A stretch of DNA of 56,632 nucleotides from Goleter apudmare HA4340-LM2 (lineage in GTDB: Bacteria; Cyanobacteriota; Cyanobacteriia; Cyanobacteriales; Nostocaceae), in NCBI GenBank assembly GCA_019359495.1, contig JAHHHF010000111.1, positions 1-56,632 of the forward strand, given 5' to 3'. Shown piece by piece: positions 37,390 to 46,800 of the stretch (the first letter of the stretch is position 1; each line of letters begins with the position of its first letter). Under the pieces are notes generated by a model. It did no database searches. It was not told the origin of the DNA and saw nothing but the letters and a program-made list of their open reading frames with translations. Made by a program: the position numbers and the translations under genes.

Positions 37390-37407
37390 CCCCCATTGCC
37401 TCAAATA

Positions 37408-38058
37408 TCATAAATATCCCTCTGTCTCAGCAAATTTACGCAAACGGGGAAGACATTGACGCTGATAGAAGCTACTCAAGGTAGGAATTGGCAAACCTAG
37501 TTCCTCAGACAATTCTTTCCAACTGGCTTCTGGAGGTAGGCGTTTCAAAATTAACACCTGACAATTGACATCTGGGCGTCCTTTAACATTAGTACCCCGC
37601 AGTTCCTCATCCAAGTCTTCTTCCACCCACGCTCTGACATTTTCCAGAATCGGTGGAGCTTCCGGAGTGGCTGCGAGGTTATCTACGGGATTCAGGACTT
37701 CGTTATTTTCACCAGAACCAGACTGGTACATTTTGATTGGTACTGTCATGGCTTGTTCGCGGCTGTGATTGAGATAAAAGTCCTGTAATCTGCGTTTGAG
37801 GTAAGCATTCAACCATGTAACAACAGTGCCATAATTAGGGTTATAGGCTTGACCTGTCGTACCTTCACAAATATTACGGCAGAAGTATAACCAAGTTTGT
37901 TGCAGTGCATCTTGATAGTAGGGAGTGCTTTCCCGCCAGAGTTTATTTGCAGTCAAGCGAATGATTTGCGTGAGCTGCTTCTGACGCTTTTGACTTCCGG
38001 GTGGGTTTTCACAGGCTTCAGTAACTAAGCTGCGTAGCTGGTCATCCAATTCAACCAT
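37408..38058 (-). CDS. Sigma-70 family (ECF-like) RNA polymerase sigma factor
   Basis: 216 residues. A sigma-2 like region is around LRSLVTEACE to YLKRRLQDFYLNHSR (about 8-100; includes YYQDALQQTWLYFCRNI), then an acidic linker. The C-terminal helix-turn-helix matches sigma region 4 (PPEASWKELSEELGLPIPTL, then SFYQRQCLPRLRKFA). It is of the cyanobacterial group found beside CHAT genes. As first gene of the operon it probably directs its own expression and that of the CHAT/DUF1822/CHASE2/DUF928 genes. No anti-sigma factor is visible; the DUF1822 protein is a candidate only by position. Confidence 0.8.
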   Translation of the reverse strand: MVELDDQLRSLVTEACENPPGSQKRQKQLTQIIRLTANKLWRESTPYYQDALQQTWLYFCRNICEGTTGQAYNPNYGTVVTWLNAYLKRRLQDFYLNHSREQAMTVPIKMYQSGSGENNEVLNPVDNLAATPEAPPILENVRAWVEEDLDEELRGTNVKGRPDVNCQVLILKRLPPEASWKELSEELGLPIPTLSSFYQRQCLPRLRKFAETEGYL

Positions 38059-38844
38059 AGCAATCTGGGTGAAGAAAGCAAGAATATTTTAGTATTGCGT
38101 ATAAGTAGCGAGAAGATGAAGGGGAGTGGGGGAAATGAAGGTAGGGCGTGTAGCTGAATCACAACAATCATGGCTCTACCATACTTGTTATGCTAAATTC
38201 ACAGTCGATGGACATATCCGAATGGGGTAAAACCGCGAGAAACGGGCTATCCTAGTAAAGTCGAAGATGGCTTCGGCGGATGGGTTACGGTGGTGCAACC
38301 TCCACAAACACGCCAATACACGAATAAGGAACAATAGATTAAGTTGGTGACTCGTTAAAAAAGTGTAATTGTGTTCCCTTCGCTTCTTGCTGCTGTTGAT
38401 GTTGAGCAAGGGTAAAGTTTCCAATTCTGCTGCTGCATAGTTAAGTTTTATCTTTCCATCTCCCATTAACTTATTTTTTGAGGTGAAGGTCTATCCCCTT
38501 CCATTGTTCCGTTCCAACAATATCCGTGCCTCTTTTTCCCTGAGCGTTTCATTCCTCTAGTCCCCCCTTAGCTCGACTTTATCCAAAATTAAGAACTCGG
38601 CTTTCCTAATCCGGCAAAATTCCTGGTTTTTTGGCAAATACTTTTTCCATATCGCTGATTCGCACCCAGATCCAAATCCAGAAACTTTTAAAACAACCTC
38701 TTATACAAATTCAAAATTCAAAATTAAGAAAGTGAGATTTTAGAGTTTGCTTTTGTAGCATATTTTTTGTGAATTGATATTAGCAAGGGGGAACGGCATT
38801 AGCCGGGTGTTAAAAATATATTGCAGCTTCATAAAGAAACGGTA
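38059..38844. other. Non-coding stretch upstream of the sigma factor
   Basis: About 790 bases with no supported gene; a 92-codon minus-strand frame at 38188-38466 is not protein-like. It should hold the promoter of the sigma-CHAT operon on the minus strand. AATTCAAAAT repeats near 38708 mark the 3' end of the permease gene region. Confidence 0.4.
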
Positions 38845-39729
38845 TCACTTCATTTTTTGAGATTTGAACTGGCTAAAAAGCCTAGCTCTTTGATGAGCCA
38901 TTTCTGGTCTGGTCAAAATTCCCTGAGTAGGACTCAAAAATAATGCTAATAAAAATAGTACAGAAACAACTAACACTATAGCTGCACCTGATGGCACATT
39001 TAAATAGTAACTAATATACATCCCTGTCACACTGCTAATCACACCAATAACAGCACCTAAATGCATCATTTGATATAACTCTTTCACTAATAAATAAGCT
39101 GTAATTCCTGGGCCAATCAGCAGGGAAACAACTAATACTACACCCACAGTTTGCATACTCGCAATAATCGTCAAGGTAATAGCACCAGTTAAACCAAAGT
39201 GAATTAAATTAATTGGTAAACCACTCGCTTGAGCGCCAAGTGGGTCAAAAGTATAAAATAGCAATTCTTTGTAAAATAGCTTAACTAAAATCAAAATAAT
39301 AACTGTGATAATTACAGTCCGCTTTACATCATCTGTAGTTACACCCAAGATATCACCAAACAAAAACTGATGCAGGTCTAACTTGCTTTTCAATAAGGTA
39401 ATTAGCATGATACCCAAGGCTAAAAATCCCGAAAAAACTAACGCCATCGCTGCATCAACTTTGATGCGAGATTGAGATTGAATCCAACCAATAACAAAGG
39501 TGCTAAGAGTTCCAGATATAAATGCACCTAAGAAAATATCAATACCTAAGAAAAAGGCGATCGCTAGTCCTGGTAAAACTGCATGAGCAATGACATCTCC
39601 TAATAATCCCATGCGTTGAACGATAAGGTAAGTACCCACAACAGCACAAAGAATTCCTAGCAGAATCGCTGTGGTAATAGCTCCCCGCATGAACTCAAAA
39701 CTTAGAGGTTCAATTAGCCAATTTAACAT
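38845..39729 (-). CDS. znuB: Zinc-type metal ABC transporter permease
   Basis: 294 residues, ABC-3 family integral membrane protein with eight or nine hydrophobic segments (for example GAITTAILLGILCAVVGTYL, GLAIAFFLGIDIFLGAFISG, IVLVVSVLFLLALFLS) and the ATPase-contact region around DVIAHAVLPGLA. It forms the membrane channel for Zn2+ (or Mn2+) uptake. Its ATG overlaps the stop of the ATPase gene (TAATG), indicating translational coupling. It is last in the znuC-znuB operon. Confidence 0.9.
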   Translation of the reverse strand: MLNWLIEPLSFEFMRGAITTAILLGILCAVVGTYLIVQRMGLLGDVIAHAVLPGLAIAFFLGIDIFLGAFISGTLSTFVIGWIQSQSRIKVDAAMALVFSGFLALGIMLITLLKSKLDLHQFLFGDILGVTTDDVKRTVIITVIILILVKLFYKELLFYTFDPLGAQASGLPINLIHFGLTGAITLTIIASMQTVGVVLVVSLLIGPGITAYLLVKELYQMMHLGAVIGVISSVTGMYISYYLNVPSGAAIVLVVSVLFLLALFLSPTQGILTRPEMAHQRARLFSQFKSQKMK

Positions 39730-40457
39730 TAAGCTACTTCCCTATTCAATATAAATATGCCATCTCCATAAGCACGTTGAATATTATCTGCTGTCATCAC
39801 TTCTTTCATCGAACCATTAGCAATCATTTGTTTATTCAACAATAATAACTGGTCACATTTTGTCAAAGCTGTTCCTAAATCATGGGTGACTACCAGCAAA
39901 ATCTTACCTTGAGTTTTTAGTTCTTCAAATACCTCAAACATGATGGCTTCTGTCTTTTTATCAACCCCGACAAACGGCTCATCAAAGAATAATAATTCGG
40001 CTTGTTGTGCTAAAGCTCGTGCTAAAAATACTCGCTGTTGCTGTCCTCCTGATAATTCTCCAATTTGACGTGATCGCAACTCTAGCATCCCCACTCTCGC
40101 CAGAGCATCTTGAACTATTTCTTGAGATGGCCGTGAAGGGGAGCGAAACCAGCCTGTATGCACAGTCCGCGCCATCATCACCACATTCCAGACTGTGATT
40201 GGATAATCCCAGTCAATTTGCGATCGCTGTGGTACATACGCCACAGAACTTAATTGTTGTTTCAAAGCGCGATCGTGAAACTTTACAACTCCACTCGTGG
40301 TTGGTACTAAGCCCAAAATCGCCTTCACCATCGTACTTTTACCAGCACCATTGGGGCCAATCACACCCACAATTTGTCCCGGTAAGGAATGGAAACTCAC
40401 ATCCTCAACCGCCGTGACTCCCCGGTAATTTACAGCTAAATTTTTAACTTCTAACAT
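39729..40457 (-). CDS. znuC: Zinc-type metal ABC transporter ATPase
   Basis: 242 residues. Single ABC ATPase domain: Walker A GPNGAGKST near residue 36, signature LSGGQQQRV, Walker B LLFFDEPFVGVD and the H-loop VVTHD. Together with the permease and the divergent binding protein it makes a complete metal uptake system. The frame extends to a GTG at 40490, but that would run through the Zur-like box, so ATG 40457 is chosen. Confidence 0.92.
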   Translation of the reverse strand: MLEVKNLAVNYRGVTAVEDVSFHSLPGQIVGVIGPNGAGKSTMVKAILGLVPTTSGVVKFHDRALKQQLSSVAYVPQRSQIDWDYPITVWNVVMMARTVHTGWFRSPSRPSQEIVQDALARVGMLELRSRQIGELSGGQQQRVFLARALAQQAELLFFDEPFVGVDKKTEAIMFEVFEELKTQGKILLVVTHDLGTALTKCDQLLLLNKQMIANGSMKEVMTADNIQRAYGDGIFILNREVA

Positions 40458-40474
40458 AAATTTACCATTTAATA

Positions 40475-40489
40475 TGATAATGATAATCA
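40475..40489. promoter_or_regulatory. Zur-type operator between znuC and znuA
   Basis: TGATAATGATAATCA (reverse TGATTATCATTATCA) matches the cyanobacterial Zur consensus TGATAATNATTATCA at 14 of 15 positions when read on the minus strand. It lies 17 bases upstream of znuC and 23 bases upstream of znuA, so Zur with zinc would repress both. Confidence 0.75.
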
Positions 40490-40512
40490 CTCTAACTTAA
40501 GCAATCAGATTT

Positions 40513-41529
40513 ATGATATCTTACAAACTACGATTAAAATCCCTAGCTGCTCTTGCCCTAACCTGTGGGGTACTTGGGTGTAATGCGACATCAGAAACCA
40601 GCCAATCGACTCCCGCACCTCCTAATAATGTGGCGGCTCCCCAAACAGGGACTTCACCTGCACCAGAAGCCAGTAGTAAACCGTTAGTAGTCGCCACCAA
40701 CAGCGTTGCTTGTGGCTTAACTAAAGAAATCGCAGGCGATACTATTGACCTTAAGTGCTTAATCGACCCCGGTTCAGATCCGCACGTATACCAACCCAAG
40801 CCTGATGATAGCAAAGCAATTGAGCAGGCTAAGTTAATCCTCTACGGCGGTTACGATTTTGAACCAGGTTTAATCAAACTAATTAAAGCTACTTCCAATC
40901 CTGCTCCCAAAGTGGCTGTAAACGAAGTTGCAGTTCCCAAACCCCAGCAGTTTGAGGAGGATGGTAAAACTGTCACCGACCCTCATGTATGGCAAAATGC
41001 CGAGAATGGTATAGCCATAGCACAGACGATTTCTCAACAGTTGGCAAAGGTAGCCCCAAATAATGCTGCAACTTATACTAGCAACACGCAAAAACTCACA
41101 AACGAAATCAGTCAGATAGATACCTGGATTAAATCAGAAGTAGCGACAATTCCACCCAAGCAACGCAAATTAGTTACCACCCATGATGCTTTCGGTTACT
41201 ATTCCAAAGCTTATGGAATTCCCATTGAAGGGGCGCTAGGGGGTATTAGTACGGAAGAAGCGCCGACACCTGCGCGGGTAGGCGCACTATCGAAGGATAT
41301 TCAAAAAGAGGGTGTACCGACGATTTTTGCAGAGACGACGATTAACCCTAAACTAATTCAGGCGGTAGCAAAAGAGGCAAAAGTTAAAGTTTCAGACAGA
41401 GAATTGTTTGCTGATGGTTTAGGCGAAAAGGGGACAGAGGGTGAGACTTACCAAGGTATGTTGATTGCCAATACACGCACGATTGTCGAAGGTTTAGGAG
41501 GCAAGTATACAGCGTTTAAGCCTAAATAA
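40513..41529 (+). CDS. znuA: Zinc-binding lipoprotein of the ABC transporter
   Basis: 338 residues. Lipoprotein signal ending at LGC (Cys23), then the cluster A-I metal-binding fold. Metal ligands are H91 (DPHVYQP), H158 (DPHVWQ), H224 (THDAFGYY) and D301 (FADGLGEKG). Three histidines plus an aspartate fit ZnuA/TroA-type zinc sites; Mn-specific proteins have Glu in place of the third His. There is no long His-rich loop, only a short acidic stretch (FEEDGKTVTDPH). It is divergent from znuC across the Zur-like box and is released from repression under zinc shortage. Mn2+ as a second substrate is not excluded. Confidence 0.9.
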   Translation: MISYKLRLKSLAALALTCGVLGCNATSETSQSTPAPPNNVAAPQTGTSPAPEASSKPLVVATNSVACGLTKEIAGDTIDLKCLIDPGSDPHVYQPKPDDSKAIEQAKLILYGGYDFEPGLIKLIKATSNPAPKVAVNEVAVPKPQQFEEDGKTVTDPHVWQNAENGIAIAQTISQQLAKVAPNNAATYTSNTQKLTNEISQIDTWIKSEVATIPPKQRKLVTTHDAFGYYSKAYGIPIEGALGGISTEEAPTPARVGALSKDIQKEGVPTIFAETTINPKLIQAVAKEAKVKVSDRELFADGLGEKGTEGETYQGMLIANTRTIVEGLGGKYTAFKPK

Positions 41530-41821
41530 TCAGAGTTAACGTTACCGATAGCGAGATAGCACGAATATAGCTATTATCAAATAGCTATTGATGTCCTTTT
41601 AAAAAAACTGCCATTTTTCAGATCAGCGATAATCGTGCCAAATAATCCAGCAGACGCTTCTAGGCGCAATTTGTATCGCCAATTAACTCTCTATCATCTC
41701 CTCGTTAGCCTAACCTAAAGTGTATCTTTGGTACGATGAAGGAATAAAATTGATTGATTAATTGTGAAAATATTCATAGTTGCGCTTATCTATACCTCGT
41801 AGATTTCAGCAGAAGTTGACT

Positions 41822-41950
41822 TTTCGGCGGGCATTCTGACTCACAAGGTAAACCTTGATTACATCTGCGGGACAGCGCCGGATTCGCACCGGACTTTCCC
41901 CCTTACCTCTAGCGGCTGACCCCCACTAGAGCCGAGTTGCTTATGAATCA
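41822..41950 (-). promoter_or_regulatory. Cobalamin riboswitch
   Basis: Read on the minus strand the segment contains, in order, GGGGGAAAGTCCGGTGCGAA, then ATCCGGCGCTGTCCCGCAGA, TGTAATCAAGG and GAGTCAGAATGCCCGCC. These are the conserved blocks of the adenosylcobalamin riboswitch, including the B12 box. It begins about 120 bases after the porin stop on the same strand and points toward the 3' end of znuA, which is on the other strand. No gene on the minus strand follows before znuC, about 1.35 kb away. Confidence 0.9.
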
Positions 41951-41996
41951 AAAAATTTAGTTCTTGCAAATAGAAATGAAGTAATAATTCAGAGAT

Positions 41997-42021
41997 AGGC
42001 TGTCTTATCAAGAAACAGCCT
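41997..42021 (-). terminator. Weak hairpin after the porin gene
   Basis: AGGCTGT and ACAGCCT form a seven-base stem with an 11-base loop about 48 bases after the porin stop. There is no T tract, so termination is only possible, not shown. Confidence 0.35.
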
Positions 42022-42069
42022 GTAAAATATTACAAAATACCCAACTTTTCAAACAACATCTAAGTTCTA

Positions 42070-43761
42070 TCAAAACCTAAAAGTAGTCCGAATTGTACCT
42101 ATGACGACATCAGGGTTATCACTGCTTTGGTTAGGAGCGATTAACCAAATTACACCGGGTGTAATTGAGATATTATCGTTGAGTTGATACTTGTAGAAAG
42201 CTTCTAAATGCACTGGTGTAGAGCGATTAGGTATAGTGTTGATCGCGTCAGTTGCACCACCGAATAATTGTCTAAAATTAGGTACTATGCCAGAACGAGT
42301 AGCATAGGGAGGAACACCGACGACAATACCTCCCAAGTTACCATTTTTACCCAAATCAGGAAAGGCTAGAGCGATCGCATAACTGTAGACATCTGCACTT
42401 TCATTATTAATGCCTGCGGATTGTCCTTGTTGATTAGTATACATAAACCAACCATTAATTGCGAATTTAGAGGAAACTTGCCACAACCCCGCTACACCAT
42501 AAGCATTGATTGTCCGTCGGGAATTATCCGCAATTAAACTAGGTGAGTTTGCAGCAATTGTCCCTACATCATTGAGAAAGGTGGGTGTTCCTGCGGTGTA
42601 ACCATTGACGTAAGTTAAGCCGAAAGCTAAATTTCTGGTTGGTTGGATGGTTAATTGCGCTAAAGCTGAATAGCGACCATCAAATAAACCTCCAGCCGTT
42701 GTACCATTACTGCTACTAGGAGTTAAATTTTCTGGACTACTAGCATTTGGGGCTAAGTATCCTAAACTCAAGTTAATAGCAGGACTCAATTCATAATTCA
42801 ACCCCAAACCTGCACCTTGTGAAACAATACGATAAATCGGGCTATATTGAGCAAAAGTGGAAAGTGAGCCAGAACCCCCATCTTCATCACCAACTGCACT
42901 AAACACAGTTGGTAGATAATCTACGTGTTCCCCCCGATTGGCAAATACAGCCGCCCGTAATTTATCACCTACTGGAAATTTATAACTAACAGTGCCTATT
43001 TCTACACTACCTGCTTGATCTGGAAACTCTTGGTTAAAGGTTTGACTACCTTCTGGTGTTGTTTGTCTACTTCTGAACCGTGCTAGTATGGGGTCGGCTC
43101 CGTAGCGGAAACCTCCTGCTCTTTGGGGGTGTGGAGTGCTACCAGCTTGCAGCCTAATTTTGAGTTCGTCTTTACCTGTAAAGCTACTAAGTAAATTGAG
43201 TCGAACTCTATTAGCAAAAATAGTGCTGTTTCGAGGTACACCAACTCCAAAAGGATCACTATCTCCTGACAAAACATCAGTAATAGCAAAAATTACTTCA
43301 CCAGAAAGCTTGGTAGTTGTGGAGAATTGCTGTGCTTCTAAAGTTGCAGTCCTGGCTTCTAGTGCATCCACCCGCCCCCGTAAAGTCGCTAGTTCGGCTG
43401 TAAATTCCTCTTGTAGCCTTTGTAAAGTCGCTAAGTCTGCTTTTTGGACTGTTTCGGCTGTAGCGGTGGCTATTAGCTCATTTACCCTATCTAAGCAAGC
43501 ATTCAATCCGGCAGCGAACTCGTAGCGAGTCATGGCGCGATTTCCCCGGAATGTGCCATTGGGATATCCTGCAATACAGCCATAGCGTTCTACTAAAGAT
43601 TGTAAAGCTGCAAACGCCCAATCTGTGGGTTGGACATCGGATAACTGAGATACGGAAGTTACCTGTGCTAATGATTCATCTGTCTTTTCCGCCGCCCATA
43701 CTTCTGCTGCAATTACCCATGTTGATACACCCAAAAGCCCACACCACAATGCTTTTAACAT
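42070..43761 (-). CDS. SLH-domain outer-membrane porin (iron/metal uptake porin type)
   Basis: 563 residues. A signal peptide (LWCGLLGVSTWVIAAEVWA) is followed by one SLH domain (SQLSDVQPTDWAFAALQSLV, YGCIAGYPNGTFRGNRAMTR), a coiled coil (RLQEEFTAELATLRGRVDAL) and an OprB-like beta barrel ending in the outer-membrane C-terminal phenylalanine (GTIRTTFRF). This is the standard cyanobacterial SomA/SomB-like layout: SLH binds the pectic peptidoglycan polymer and the barrel passes small solutes. ATG 43761 has GAGG five bases upstream. It diverges from the LanM gene across a perfect Zur-type palindrome, suggesting expression under zinc starvation to let zinc through the outer membrane. Confidence 0.92.
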   Translation of the reverse strand: MLKALWCGLLGVSTWVIAAEVWAAEKTDESLAQVTSVSQLSDVQPTDWAFAALQSLVERYGCIAGYPNGTFRGNRAMTRYEFAAGLNACLDRVNELIATATAETVQKADLATLQRLQEEFTAELATLRGRVDALEARTATLEAQQFSTTTKLSGEVIFAITDVLSGDSDPFGVGVPRNSTIFANRVRLNLLSSFTGKDELKIRLQAGSTPHPQRAGGFRYGADPILARFRSRQTTPEGSQTFNQEFPDQAGSVEIGTVSYKFPVGDKLRAAVFANRGEHVDYLPTVFSAVGDEDGGSGSLSTFAQYSPIYRIVSQGAGLGLNYELSPAINLSLGYLAPNASSPENLTPSSSNGTTAGGLFDGRYSALAQLTIQPTRNLAFGLTYVNGYTAGTPTFLNDVGTIAANSPSLIADNSRRTINAYGVAGLWQVSSKFAINGWFMYTNQQGQSAGINNESADVYSYAIALAFPDLGKNGNLGGIVVGVPPYATRSGIVPNFRQLFGGATDAINTIPNRSTPVHLEAFYKYQLNDNISITPGVIWLIAPNQSSDNPDVVIGTIRTTFRF

Positions 43762-43820
43762 CACAACCTCAATAGTATATACACTTGTATCGCAGATACT
43801 TTACGTTAGTATCCAGACAA

Positions 43821-43835
43821 TGATAATAATTATCA
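43821..43835. promoter_or_regulatory. Perfect Zur-type palindrome between porin and LanM genes
   Basis: TGATAATAATTATCA is an exact 7-1-7 match to the cyanobacterial Zur consensus. It is 59 bases from the porin start and 34 bases from the LanM start, in the only promoter space both genes share. Confidence 0.8.
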
Positions 43836-43869
43836 TAATCACGCGACAGTGTAAACATTGGGATTGTCA

Positions 43870-46800
43870 ATGAAACAATTTAACTGTGAGGATGCCGCTT
43901 GGTATCGTGCAGCATCATTAATGGAACGTATTGCCGTGATGTCACTAGAAGCACCATCTAACAAGGACTTGGGACGGCAACGACTCCAGCGATGGCGGAT
44001 GGAATCTCCTTTTACAAATAAGGCTTTGTTTGCTGAAAGGTTAGTAATGGATGGTTTAAATCCAGATAACTTTTGTTACTTATTGGGGCAAACAGCACCG
44101 CAAATACCACAAGCTTGGCTAGGTAAATTCATTGCCGCTTTTAATAACTTCGAGGTTAAGGAGATTACAGAACTGCTATCATTTGTGCATCCTAATCTGG
44201 GGTTATTAAATGCGATCGCACCCTGCATTCATCAAGGTATGATGCAACTGAGGGCGGAGATTGATAATCTACAAAATATACCTATTTGCATCAGTAATAT
44301 TAATAGTATTCTTTTACAGGGCTTACCAGAACAACTATTATTCATGCTCCATCCCACCTTGGTACTAGAACTCAACGTGGCGAGGTTACAAGGGTTATTA
44401 ACAGGTGATACCGCCGAGGCGAGATTTTCTAGCTTCTTAGAGGGTTTGCAAACGGCACAAGTCAGGCTGACGCTATGGCAAGAATACCCTGTGTTAGCAC
44501 GGCTAATTATAGAAGAAATTCAGCGTTGGGTGACTACTAGCTTAGAGTTTCTGCAACGTCTTGGTGATGACTGGGAAGAAATATGTCGCCAATTCCAGCC
44601 AGATAACCCTGGTAAACTGATCAAAATTCAACGGGGTGCAGGAGATAGTCATCGTGGTGGTAGGTCTGTTTTTATACTTAAATTTGCGAGTGGTTGGCAG
44701 TTGGTTTATAAACCCCGTTCCTTAGCTGTAGATGGACATTTTCAAGAATTACTACTCTGGTTAAATCAACAAGGTACTCATCCCCCCTTTAAAACCTTAC
44801 AAATTCTCAACCGGGGTGATTATGGTTGGATGGAATTTGTCAAAGCGCAAGAATGTACTGTTGCAGAAGAAGTTGAGCGGTTTTATCAGCGTCAAGGTGG
44901 TTATTTAGCCTTGTTATATGTTTTGTCAGCCACTGACTTTCATTTTGAAAATCTGATTGCTGTCGGGGAACATCCCATGCTGATTGATTTAGAGTCTTTA
45001 TTTCATCCCCGCAGCCATGAAGCCACAACCACAGTCGCCGCTACCTTAGATAGAGAAATGATTGCAGATTCCGTATTGCGGGTAGGTTTATTACCTCAAT
45101 TAGTCTGGGGAAATACCCAAGCAGCCGGCATTGATTTGAGTGGTTTGGGTGGTGCGGCTGGACAAATCACACCAGAACGAGTCCCCCAGTTGGAGAAAAC
45201 GGGTACTGATACCATGCGAATTGTCCGCCGACAGGTGGTATTAGCAGGTAGTGAGAATCGCCCCACACTCAACGACAAGGAGGTGAATGTACAAGCCTAT
45301 ACCCAAGCTATTACCCAAGGATTTACAGATGTTTACCGCACCCTGTTACAACATCGTCAAGAATTGCTGAGTATTTTGGCAAAATTTGCAAATGATGCTG
45401 TGCGTGTGGTGCTGCGTCCTAGTAGAAGCTACGCTTTACTACTGCGGGAAAGCTATCACCCCAATGTTTTGCGAGATGCCTTAGAACGCGATCGCCTGTT
45501 TGATAAACTGTGGATAGACGTACAAAATCGTCCTCTTCTTAGTCAAGTCATTAGGGCAGAACATCAAGCATTATGGCAAGGTGATATTCCCTTATTTACC
45601 ACCCATCCCCACTCCCGCGACTTATGGAGTCGAGATACTGGCTTACATTTGCCCAATTTTTTCACCCAGTCGGGAATGGAATTAGTTCACCATCGCATTC
45701 AACAACTGAGTGAACATGACTTACAGCGTCAGCAATGGTTTATTCAAGCATCGTTATCTACCTTGGGGATAAATGCAAATACAGATCAACATCAAGTCAA
45801 ACATTCACCCTCGATTCCCCATTCCCAACTCCCAACTTCCAATTCCCCCCTCACAGCAGCTTGTATAATTGCTGACCGTCTAGAACTCCTCGCTCATAGA
45901 AACGGTGAATTGATTAACTGGATGGGTGTCACCATCACCAAAGATGCTCAATGGACATTAGCCCCCTTGGGAACAGATTTTTATGAAGGTGTGCCAGGAA
46001 TAGCTTTTTTCTTGGCTTATCTGGGAGAAATTACGCAAAATTATCACTACACCCGCCTAGCACAAGTTGCCATCAAAACTTTACAACAGCAGTTGCTTAG
46101 AGATTCCGACTCAATCAAATTCATTGGCGCATTTAGTGGCTGGGGAGGAATTATTTACACCTACACTCACTTAGGAACACTATGGCAAAATCCCGATTTA
46201 ATTGCTGATGCAGTTACCTTAGTCGAAAAACTCCCTCCCTTGATAGCTCACGATGAACAGTTAGATATCATCGCAGGTGCAGCCGGTTGTATTGCTAGTT
46301 TATTGAGTTTATACCAAGTTTTTCCCTATGACTTAATTTTAGATGTCGCCCTTGAGTGTGGAGAACATCTGCTCAACCAAGCCCAAATCATAGATAATGG
46401 CATCGGCTGGATTTCCCCCAGTTGTGGAAAGCAGCCCCTCACAGGATTTGCTCATGGTGCGGCTGGGTTTGCATCGGTGCTGTTAGAATTAGCTCAAATT
46501 ACCGGAAAACAAGAACTTCAAACCGCAGCTATCAAAGCAATTAACTACGAACGCAGACATTTTTCTCCAGAGGTGGGTAACTGGCTAGACTTACGTACCC
46601 CCGCACAAAACCAATTTATGACAGCGTGGTGTCATGGTGCGCCAGGGATTGGCTTAGGACGCTTGCGTGGCTTAAAATACCTGAATAACTCAGAAATCAA
46701 TAGAGAAATTGCGATCGCTATTCACACCACCATCAACCAAGGATTTGGGGATAATCAATGTCTCTGTCATGGAGACTTAGGTAATCTAGACCTATTATTA

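Noticed and set aside
38188-38466. 92-codon minus-strand ORF
   Set aside because: No domain pattern, low plausibility; lies in the sigma-factor leader region.
41822-41950. Cobalamin riboswitch as a regulator of znuA or of the porin start
   Set aside because: It lies on the minus strand, downstream of the porin and convergent with znuA, so it cannot be the 5' leader of either.
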